The notes under the pieces were generated by a model. The model did not search any database, was not told the origin of the DNA, and worked only from the letters and a program-made list of their open reading frames with translations. A DNA stretch of 64,000 bases from positions 2,356,001 to 2,420,000 of the forward strand of contig NZ_JADOTY010000001.1 in NCBI RefSeq assembly GCF_015751785.1. The letters run 5' to 3'. How positions within the stretch are numbered: position 1 is the first letter of the stretch; the number at the start of each line of letters is the position of its first letter. This DNA is from Micromonospora vinacea (GTDB lineage Bacteria > Actinomycetota > Actinomycetes > Mycobacteriales > Micromonosporaceae). A program made the position numbers and the translations under genes. Below, piece after piece: positions 14,390-21,531 of this stretch.

Positions 14390-17224
14390 GTGCCAAACGA
14401 AGCTGGAACCACCCGTCTGGTCATCGTCGAGTCACCGGCGAAGGCCAAGACGATCTCGGGCTACCTTGGCCCGGGGTACGTCGTGGAGGCCAGCTTCGGT
14501 CACGTCCGCGACCTGCCGCGCAACGCCGCCGACGTTCCGGCCAAATACAAGAAGGAGCCCTGGGCCCGGCTCGGGGTGGACGTCGACAACGGCTTCCACG
14601 CGCTCTACGTCGTCTCCGCCGATCGGAAGCAGCAGATCAGCAAGCTGGTCAAGCTGGCCAAGGAGGTCGACGAGATCTTCCTGGCGACGGATGAGGACCG
14701 CGAGGGTGAGGCGATCGCCTGGCACCTGGTCGAGACGCTGAAGCCCAAGGTGCCCGTCAAGCGGATGGTCTTCCACGAGATCACCAAGCCGGCGATCCAG
14801 GCGGCGGTGGCCAACCCCCGGGAGATCGACCGCGACCTGGTCGACGCCCAGGAGGCCCGCCGGATCCTCGACCGCCTGTACGGCTACGAGGTCTCCCCGG
14901 TGCTGTGGAAGAAGGTCATGCCGCGGCTCTCGGCCGGCCGGGTGCAGTCCGTGGCGACCCGCATCGTGGTCGAGCGGGAACGGCAGCGGATGGCCTTCCG
15001 CACCGCCGAGTACTGGGACATCCTGGCCACCCTCGCGGTGGCCAACGCCGGCGAGGGCCCGCGCGCGTTCAACGCCACCCTGATCGCCCTGAACGGCGAC
15101 CGGATCGCCACCGGTAAGGACTTCGAGCCGACCACCGGTCGCGTCCGGGCCGGCGCTGGCGTCGTGCACCTCGACGAGAGTGGCGCCCGGGGTCTCGCGG
15201 CCCGACTGGAGGGGCGGCCGTTCACCGTCACCCGGGTCGAGGAAAAGCCCTACCGCCGTCGCCCGTACGCGCCGTTCATCACCTCGACCCTCCAGCAGGA
15301 GGCGGCCCGCAAGCTGCGCCTCTCCTCGCAGCAGACGATGCGCACCGCGCAGCGCCTGTACGAGAACGGCTACATCACCTATATGCGTACCGACTCGGTC
15401 AACCTGTCGGAGACCGCCATCTCGGCGGCCCGCCGGCAGATCGTCGAGCTGTACGGCGAGCGCAGCGTTCCGCCGGAGCCGCGTCGCTACACGGGCAAGG
15501 TGAAGAACGCGCAGGAGGCGCACGAGGCGATCCGCCCGGCGGGGGACAACTTCCGTACCCCGGGCGAGGTGGCCAAGGAGCTGTCCGCCGAGGAGTTCAA
15601 GCTCTACGAGTTGATCTGGCGGCGCACCATCGCCTCGCAGATGACCGACGCGGTCGGCTCCAGCGTGTCGGTGCGCATCCGGGCGGTCTCCACCTCGCAG
15701 GAGGAGGCCGACTTCGGCGCGACCGGCAAGACCATCACCGACCCGGGCTTCCTGCGCGCGTACGTCGAGTCCAGCGACGACGAGAACGCCGAGGCCGAGG
15801 ACGCCGAGCGCCGGCTGCCCACCCTGGTCAAGGACCAGCCGCTGACCGCCGACGAGTTGGCCGCGCAGGGCCACCACACCCAGCCGCCGTCGCGCTACAC
15901 CGAGGCGTCGCTGGTCAAGGCCCTGGAAGAGCTGGGCATCGGCCGCCCGTCCACCTACGCGTCGATCATGCAGACGATCCAGGACCGGGGGTACGTCACC
16001 AAGCGCGGCCAGGCGATGATCCCGACCTTCCTGGCCTTCGCGGTGATCGGGCTGATGGAGCGGCACTACCCGCGCCTGATCGACTACGACTTCACCGCCA
16101 CCATGGAGAACGAGCTGGACGAGATCGCCGGCGGCGACCACGCCGCTGTCGACTTCCTCACCGCGTTCTACTTCGGCAGCTCCAACGGTGCCGGTGACCA
16201 GGACATCGCCCGTTCCGGCGGGCTCAAGAAGCTGGTCACCGAGAACCTCAGCGACATCGACGCCCGCAGCGTCAACTCCATCCCGCTCTTCACCGACGAC
16301 GACGGCCGCGAGGTCGTGGTGCGGGTCGGCCGGTACGGGCCGTACCTGCAACGGGAGCTGCCCGGCGGCGAGCAGCCGGCACCGGCCTCAGGTGAGGGCG
16401 AGGAGGGCGGCACCCAGGGTGACCGGGCACCGATCCCCGAGGGCCTGGCCCCGGACGAGCTGACCCCGGAGAAGGTGCACGAGCTGTTCCTCGGCGGCAG
16501 CGGCGAGCGCAAGCTCGGCGACGACCCCGCCACCGGCGAGCCGATCGTGCTCAAGTCCGGCCGGTTCGGCCCGTACGTCTCCAGCGGCGAGCGGAAGTCG
16601 TCGCTGCTGCGTACGCAGACCCCGGACTCGCTGACCCTGGAGGAGGCACTGAAGCTGCTCAGCCTTCCCCGGCTGGTCGGTGTCGCGCCGGACGGCGTCG
16701 AGGTCTTCGCGAACAACGGTCGCTACGGCCCGTACGTCAAGCGGGGCGAGGAGTTCCGTTCGCTGGAGTCCGAGGACCAGATGTTCACTGTCGGCCTGGA
16801 CGAGGCGCTGGCTCTGCTGGCCGCCCCGAAGGCCCGTGGACGGCGTGCCGCGGCACCGCCGCTGCGCGAGATGGGCGTGGACCCGGCGACCGAGAAGCCG
16901 TTGGTGATCAAGGACGGCCGGTTCGGCCCGTACGTGACCGATGGCGAGTTCAACGCGTCGCTGCGGCGCGGGCAGACGCCGGAGGAGTTGAGCCTCGCGG
17001 AGGCGTCCGAGATGCTGGCCGAGAAGCGGGCGAAGGGTCCGGCGCCGCGGAAGAAGGCGGCGGCGAAGAAGGCGCCCGCGAAGAAGGCCACGGCCACCAA
17101 GAAGACGGCCGCCGCCAGCAAGTCCACTGCCGCGAAGAAGACCACCACCGCCAAGGCGACGGCGGCGAAGAAGGCTCCGGCGAAGAAGGCCGCCCCGCGC
17201 AAGGCCGCCACCAGCACGGAGTAG
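14390..17224 (+). CDS. topA: DNA topoisomerase I
   Basis: A 944-residue type IA topoisomerase that relaxes negative supercoils. The TOPRIM domain begins LVIVESPAKAKT and includes the acidic LATDEDREGEAIAWHL motif. The active-site tyrosine is Tyr331 in GYITYMRTDSVNLS. Three to four C-terminal topo repeats carry the GRFGPYV or GRYGPYV signature (around 645, 725, 785, 845). The last 70 residues are a Lys/Ala-rich basic tail (KKAPAKKA-type repeats), typical of actinobacterial TopA, with no zinc-finger cysteines. GTG 14390 is chosen for its Shine-Dalgarno GGGGAGAG. It ends six bases before a long dyad repeat. Confidence 0.97.
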   Translation: MPNEAGTTRLVIVESPAKAKTISGYLGPGYVVEASFGHVRDLPRNAADVPAKYKKEPWARLGVDVDNGFHALYVVSADRKQQISKLVKLAKEVDEIFLATDEDREGEAIAWHLVETLKPKVPVKRMVFHEITKPAIQAAVANPREIDRDLVDAQEARRILDRLYGYEVSPVLWKKVMPRLSAGRVQSVATRIVVERERQRMAFRTAEYWDILATLAVANAGEGPRAFNATLIALNGDRIATGKDFEPTTGRVRAGAGVVHLDESGARGLAARLEGRPFTVTRVEEKPYRRRPYAPFITSTLQQEAARKLRLSSQQTMRTAQRLYENGYITYMRTDSVNLSETAISAARRQIVELYGERSVPPEPRRYTGKVKNAQEAHEAIRPAGDNFRTPGEVAKELSAEEFKLYELIWRRTIASQMTDAVGSSVSVRIRAVSTSQEEADFGATGKTITDPGFLRAYVESSDDENAEAEDAERRLPTLVKDQPLTADELAAQGHHTQPPSRYTEASLVKALEELGIGRPSTYASIMQTIQDRGYVTKRGQAMIPTFLAFAVIGLMERHYPRLIDYDFTATMENELDEIAGGDHAAVDFLTAFYFGSSNGAGDQDIARSGGLKKLVTENLSDIDARSVNSIPLFTDDDGREVVVRVGRYGPYLQRELPGGEQPAPASGEGEEGGTQGDRAPIPEGLAPDELTPEKVHELFLGGSGERKLGDDPATGEPIVLKSGRFGPYVSSGERKSSLLRTQTPDSLTLEEALKLLSLPRLVGVAPDGVEVFANNGRYGPYVKRGEEFRSLESEDQMFTVGLDEALALLAAPKARGRRAAAPPLREMGVDPATEKPLVIKDGRFGPYVTDGEFNASLRRGQTPEELSLAEASEMLAEKRAKGPAPRKKAAAKKAPAKKATATKKTAAASKSTAAKKTTTAKATAAKKAPAKKAAPRKAATSTE

Positions 17225-17229
17225 CCCGG

Positions 17230-17293
17230 AACGACGAGATCTTGGAAGCAACCAGCCCCTCCAAGGGCGTTCGCCTTCCAAGATCTCGTCGTT
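17230..17293. repeat. Palindromic repeat, GATCTTGGA family, copy 1
   Basis: Perfect 19-bp arms (17230-17248 and 17275-17293; core ACGAGATCTTGGAAG) around a 26-nt centre that contains CCCCTCCAAGGGC. Its layout and centre resemble the element at 17912-17959, which lies beyond the intervening endonuclease gene. It can serve as a topA terminator, but the sequence kinship with copy 2 suggests a dispersed repeat family. Confidence 0.85.
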
Positions 17294-17364
17294 TATCCAC
17301 AGGGGCTGCCGGCGGGGTTGGTGATGGCGAGACTTGACGGTCATGAGTCTCCGGAGGGCAGGAC

Positions 17365-17910
17365 GTGCTGGCGGTCGGGCAACCCAAGCGGACCATGCCG
17401 GCTCGTTCAATCGTGGACGCCGCGCAGTGGGCAGGCGACGACCAGCAGGCGCGGACGATCATCGCCGCCGCATTTCAACAACGGATCGTGGCCGGCGACG
17501 ACCTGAGCCGGATCGTCGAACGGCTGCCCCGGGTCCGCCGTCGCCAGCTGATGTTGGCCACGGCGGCGGACGCCGCAGGCGGTGCCCATTCCCTGGCGGA
17601 GCTGGACTTCCTAGGGCTGATCCGTCGCGCGGGTCTACCCGAGCCAGCGCGGCAGAAGATCCGCTACGACTCGACCGGGCGACGTCGCTACCTGGACGCC
17701 TACTTCGAGGAGTGGAGGGTGCATGTCGAGATCGACGGCGGCCAACACATTGATCCCCGGGCCTGGTGGGCCGACATGCGACGCCAGAACGATCTGTGGA
17801 GCGAAGGCGACCGCGTGCTCCGGTTTCCCGCCTGGGCGATCCGTACTCACCCGGACGAGGTTCTCCGTCAAATCCTGGAGGCGCTGCGGGCGGCTGGATG
17901 GAAAGGATGA
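17365..17910 (+). CDS. DUF559/Vsr-like endonuclease-domain protein
   Basis: A 181-residue protein. The N-terminal half is helical (DDQQARTIIAAAFQQRIV; LPRVRRRQLMLATAADAAGG), followed by a PD-(D/E)XK nuclease fold of the DUF559/Vsr type. SLAELDFLGLIRRAGL is the first helix, RRYLDAYF supplies the Asp, VHVEIDGGQH the second acidic strand with His, and the C-terminal helices include RFPAWAIRTHPDEVLRQI. Such proteins are scattered through actinobacterial genomes in many copies; the role is unproven. GTG 17365 has GGAGG 7 nt upstream. The gene sits between two copies of a palindromic repeat, which may hint at acquisition as a unit. Confidence 0.8.
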   Translation: MLAVGQPKRTMPARSIVDAAQWAGDDQQARTIIAAAFQQRIVAGDDLSRIVERLPRVRRRQLMLATAADAAGGAHSLAELDFLGLIRRAGLPEPARQKIRYDSTGRRRYLDAYFEEWRVHVEIDGGQHIDPRAWWADMRRQNDLWSEGDRVLRFPAWAIRTHPDEVLRQILEALRAAGWKG

Positions 17911-17911
17911 A

Positions 17912-17959
17912 GATCTTGGAGGAAATGTGCCCCTGGAAGGGCAGTTTCCCTCCAAGATC
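17912..17959. repeat. Palindromic repeat, GATCTTGGA family, copy 2
   Basis: GATCTTGGAGGAAA (17912-17925) pairs with TTTCCCTCCAAGATC (17945-17959) with one unpaired base. The inner TGCCCCTGGAAGGGCA forms a second stem. It starts one base after the endonuclease stop and lies between convergent genes. It shares outer core and inner CCCCT-nnAAGGGC with copy 1. Confidence 0.82.
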
Positions 17960-17974
17960 CCTAGGCCAGGGCGG

Positions 17975-19291
17975 TCAGACCCCGAGAACGTGGTTCAGGT
18001 GGGGGTTGGTGAAGACTCGGTGGGGGTCTAGGCGGTCGCGGACGGCCTGGAAGTCGGCGAAGCGGGGGTACGCCGTGGCCAGCGAGGCGGCGTCGCGGTA
18101 GTGCAGCTTGCCCCAGTGTGGGCGACCGCCCAGCCCGGCGGCCACCTCCTCGAAGGCCCGGAAGTACGGCTCGTACGGCATGCCGACGTACTGGTGCACG
18201 GCGATGTAGGCGTTGTCCCGGCCGTAGCCGTGCGACAGCCAGATGTCGTCGGCGGCGGTGAATCGCACCTCCACCGGGAAGAGCACCTTGAACGGCAGGC
18301 CGTCCACGATCCGCTGGAGCGCGGCCAGCGCCTCCGGCAACGCCTCGCGGGGCAGGCCGTACTCCATCTCCACGAAGCGGACCCGGCGCGGGGTGCAGAA
18401 GACCCGGTCGGAGCGGCCGGTGTACTGGCGTTCGGTGAGGGCGCGGGCGGAGACCGCGCTGATGCCCGGTGCCAGCGCGGGCACGGCCCGGCCGAGTCGG
18501 CAGGCCCCGGCGAAGACCCGGTTGGACAGGAAGTCGTCGTCCACCCAGCCGCGCCAACGGGACAGCGGCCGGTCGTTGGCGGGTACCCGGTCGTTGGCCT
18601 TGACCTGGACCCGGGACGTGTACGGGAACCAGTAGAACTCGACGTGGTCGTGCCGGCCGATCAGCTCGGGTAGTTCGGCGAGCACGGTGGTCAGCTCGGC
18701 CGGGCGTTCGTGGGCGCGCAGGACGAAGGCGTCCACGCAGCGCAGTGTCACCTCGACCAGGACGCCGAGCGCGCCGAGCGACACCCGGGCGGCGGCGAGG
18801 ACGTCGGGATGCTCGTCGGCGGAGCAACGCAGCACCTCGCCGGTGCCGGTGACCAGTGTGATCGCCTCGACGAAGGTGGAGAGGCACCCGTAGCCTGCTC
18901 CGGTGCCGTGGGTGCCGGTGGAGATCGCCCCGGCGACTGTCTGCGCGTCGATGTCGCCGAGGTTGGGCAGCGCGAGGCCGTGCCGGGCGAGCAGACCGTT
19001 GAGTGCGTGCAGGGTCATTCCCGCCGGTACGGTGACCAGTCGATGGGCGACGTCGACGCTGACCATGGTGTCCAGGTCGGACAGGTCCATCCGACGGTCG
19101 TCGGCGAGCGCGACGGCGGTGAACGAGTGGCCGCTGCCCGTCACCCGGATCCGACCACCGTCGGCGGCGGCAGATCGGACGGCTTCTGCGACGTCGGTCG
19201 GCGAGCCGGGGCGCAGGATCGTGCTGGCGCTGCCACGCTGGTTCCCGGCCCAGTTGGACCATCCAGCCCCGAGCGGTGCGGTGCGGACCAT
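17975..19291 (-). CDS. FAD-linked sugar-1,4-lactone oxidase
   Basis: A 438-residue VAO/PCMH flavoprotein with the D-arabinono-1,4-lactone oxidase C-terminal domain. The FAD domain includes RVTGSGHSFTAVA (the His region where FAD is attached in some relatives), GMTLHALNGLLARHGLALPNLGDI and GAISTGTHGTG. The C-terminal end has GRPHWGKLHY and FRAFEEVA. Enzymes of this family oxidise aldonolactones or polyols with O2. The precise substrate (arabinonolactone, gulonolactone or alditol) cannot be read from sequence. The ATG has GAGGAG upstream. It is divergent from a TetR gene with a likely shared operator. Confidence 0.87.
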   Translation of the reverse strand: MVRTAPLGAGWSNWAGNQRGSASTILRPGSPTDVAEAVRSAAADGGRIRVTGSGHSFTAVALADDRRMDLSDLDTMVSVDVAHRLVTVPAGMTLHALNGLLARHGLALPNLGDIDAQTVAGAISTGTHGTGAGYGCLSTFVEAITLVTGTGEVLRCSADEHPDVLAAARVSLGALGVLVEVTLRCVDAFVLRAHERPAELTTVLAELPELIGRHDHVEFYWFPYTSRVQVKANDRVPANDRPLSRWRGWVDDDFLSNRVFAGACRLGRAVPALAPGISAVSARALTERQYTGRSDRVFCTPRRVRFVEMEYGLPREALPEALAALQRIVDGLPFKVLFPVEVRFTAADDIWLSHGYGRDNAYIAVHQYVGMPYEPYFRAFEEVAAGLGGRPHWGKLHYRDAASLATAYPRFADFQAVRDRLDPHRVFTNPHLNHVLGV

Positions 19292-19305
19292 GCGCGCTCC
19301 TCATT

Positions 19306-19332
19306 CATGAATATGAACTGACTTCATATCAG
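19306..19332. promoter_or_regulatory. Likely TetR operator in the divergent region
   Basis: ATATGAA (19311-19317) and TTCATAT (19323-19329) form a perfect inverted repeat around CTGAC; the outer TGA/TCA nearly extends it. It lies 20 nt upstream of the oxidase start, between the oxidase and the TetR gene. Typical size for a TetR-family site. Confidence 0.6.
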
Positions 19333-19439
19333 GAACGTTCTAGCTGGTAAATACCGCAATTGCGATCCGCTCGTTGTACCGGTAGTCACGGACTCGTGAC
19401 GTGGAGATATGTTCATCCGTCGAAGGGGGGTGGCGCAGA

Positions 19440-20123
19440 GTGTCCACACCAGCCGCCACGACCGGGCCGCTGCGCCGCGTACCGGTGCAAGGTCGAAGTG
19501 TCGCGCGGGTACAGCGCATGTTGGATGCCTGCGCCGAACTCGTCGACGAGGTGGGGTACGAGGGGCTGACCACCACCCTGCTCGCCGAGCGGGCCGAGGT
19601 GGCGATCGGGTCGGTCTACCAGTTCTTTCCGGACAAGCGGGCGATCGTGCAGGCGCTGACCCTGCGAACCATGGAGTCCTACCTCCAGCGCCTCGACGAG
19701 CGGTTCGCGTCCGACGAGATGACCCACTGGTGGGACGGCGTCGACGCGGGCATCGACGAGTACATCACGATGCACCGCACCGTCCCCGGGTTCCGGACCC
19801 TGCACTTCGGCGACGTGGTCGACCTGCACCTGCTCGACGAGCAGCGGGACAACAACGGCGTGATCGCCGACCAGTTGGCCCGGGTGCTCACCGAGCGTTT
19901 CGGGCTCACCGACGTGCCCAAGCTGCGCTTCGTGCTGGAGATCGCCGTCGAGGCGGCGGACGCGCTGATCAAGCTCGCGTTCCGCCGGAAGTCCGACGGC
20001 GACGAGCGGGTGCTGCTGGAGGCGAAGGCGTTGATCCGGGAGTACCTGCACCGCCAGGTCGACGGCCCGGACAACGGCCGGTCCACCGCCGGGAAGCAGA
20101 CCGAGGCGGCCCAGCCGGCCTGA
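19440..20123 (+). CDS. TetR-family transcriptional regulator
   Basis: A 227-residue repressor-type protein. The N-terminal HTH spans about 20-65 (MLDACAELVDEVGYEGLTTTLLAERAEVAIGSVYQFF in pieces), with the TetR signature SVYQFFPDKRAI. The C-terminal ligand domain is helical. GTG 19440 is preferred over the earlier GTG 19401 because a G-rich ribosome site lies before it and the N-terminus is then normal. It is divergent from the lactone oxidase, with a palindrome between, so it probably controls that gene and itself. The ligand is unknown. Confidence 0.87.
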   Translation: MSTPAATTGPLRRVPVQGRSVARVQRMLDACAELVDEVGYEGLTTTLLAERAEVAIGSVYQFFPDKRAIVQALTLRTMESYLQRLDERFASDEMTHWWDGVDAGIDEYITMHRTVPGFRTLHFGDVVDLHLLDEQRDNNGVIADQLARVLTERFGLTDVPKLRFVLEIAVEAADALIKLAFRRKSDGDERVLLEAKALIREYLHRQVDGPDNGRSTAGKQTEAAQPA

Positions 20124-20173
20124 GTCGGCGCCGGGCGCCGGTCTCGGCCGGCGGTGGGGCCGGCTGTCCGGTC

Positions 20174-21382
20174 TCAGAGGAAGGCCTGCCCCTCACCCCG
20201 GTAGGTGGGGACGGTCGCCACGACCGCGTCCCCCTCGAGCAGGTGCAACTCGTTGACCCGTTCACACAGCTCGCCCGCCTTGGCGTGCCGGAACCACACC
20301 CGGTCGCCGACGCGCAGCCCGGCCGCCGCCGCTCCGGACAACGGAGTCTGCACCTCGCCGGCGCCCTCGGTGCCGACCAGCTTCAGCCCCGCCGGTAGCC
20401 ACGGCCGGGGCAGTCGACTGTCGGCGGCCGGGCCGGAGGCGATCCAGCCACCGCCGAGCACCGTCGCCAGCTCCGGCGTCGGTCGGCGGACCACAGCGCA
20501 GGCGAAGAACGCCGCCGGAGTGGGCCGCCAGGCGCGGTAGGCGTCGAACAGCGTCGGCCCGTACAGGCCTGATCCCGCGGTGACCTCGGTGACCGCGGGA
20601 TCGGCGCTGGTCGCGGCCACACTGCCGGTGCCGCCGCCGTTGACGAATTCCAGGTCGGCGTGCTCGCGTACCGCAGCGACCGCCGCGCCACGGCGGGCCA
20701 GCAACTCGCGGTACGAGCTGCGCTGGGCCAGCCTGATCGCGCCGGCCAGCAGCGTCTTGCCCGGCGGCGCGTCGCCCAGGCCGGCGATCTGCGCCTCGTA
20801 CGACATCAGCCCGACCAGCCGGAAGCCGGGCCGCCCCGCGACGGCGGCGGCGAGCGCCCCGGCGGCCCGCGCGCTGTGCACCGGTGAGCGGCGGACGCCG
20901 ACGTGCACCCGCCCGCGCAGCGGTCGCCAGGAGGCGTCCAGATCCAGGCAGAGCCGCAGCTCGGCACGCTGCCCCGGAGCCCCGACGGTGTCGATGAGGT
21001 CGAGTTGGCCGGTGCTGTCGATCATCAGGGTGATCGCGCCGGCGAGGGCCGGATCGGCGCCCAGCTCGGCGAGGGCGGCCCGGTCCGCGCTCGGGTACGC
21101 GACCAGCACGTCGTCGCTGACGCCGGCCCGGACCAGCCAGATCGCCTCGGGCACTGTGAAGGCCATCACGCCCTGCCAGCCGGGCCGGGCGAGGGCTCGA
21201 CTGATCAACTCCCGGCTGCGGACCGACTTGCTGGCGAGGCGGACCGGCTTTCCGGTGGCGCGATCGGCCAGGGCGACCGAATTGGCGTCGAAGGCCGTGA
21301 GGTCGACCACCGCGTACGGGGGGTCGAGGTGGGCAGTCGCCCGATCCAGGCGCTCGCGAAGTTTGTCGCTTTCGATGGCCAC
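20174..21382 (-). CDS. PLP-dependent amino acid deaminase/aldolase-like protein
   Basis: A 402-residue fold-type III PLP enzyme related to alanine racemase and D-threonine aldolase. The N-terminal barrel has PYAVVDLTAFDANS and the PLP-lysine region RLASKSVRSRE. It includes LMIDSTGQLDLI and the FVNGGGTGS phosphate-binding loop. The C-terminal beta domain has VWFRHAKAGELCERVNELHLL, with His and Cys positions expected for the metal site of D-threonine aldolase-type enzymes. The start is GTG 21382, without a clear ribosome site. The substrate is not determined. It is convergent with the TetR gene. Confidence 0.83.
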   Translation of the reverse strand: MAIESDKLRERLDRATAHLDPPYAVVDLTAFDANSVALADRATGKPVRLASKSVRSRELISRALARPGWQGVMAFTVPEAIWLVRAGVSDDVLVAYPSADRAALAELGADPALAGAITLMIDSTGQLDLIDTVGAPGQRAELRLCLDLDASWRPLRGRVHVGVRRSPVHSARAAGALAAAVAGRPGFRLVGLMSYEAQIAGLGDAPPGKTLLAGAIRLAQRSSYRELLARRGAAVAAVREHADLEFVNGGGTGSVAATSADPAVTEVTAGSGLYGPTLFDAYRAWRPTPAAFFACAVVRRPTPELATVLGGGWIASGPAADSRLPRPWLPAGLKLVGTEGAGEVQTPLSGAAAAGLRVGDRVWFRHAKAGELCERVNELHLLEGDAVVATVPTYRGEGQAFL

Positions 21383-21531
21383 GTGTGCACGCTAACTGTC
21401 CGACGGAAAATGCGAAATACCCTCGCGTACGTCCGGGCTGCGGTCGGTACCTTCGGCGGCCTAGGCTCAGCGAGCAGGAGAATGTCGCCCGGGGGGTGGC
21501 CCCCCACCGGGTCTAGAGTGTTGCACCGGAG

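Noticed and set aside
14432..16351. 639-codon open frame antisense to topA
   Set aside because: Same GC effect; no ribosome site or family-like sequence.
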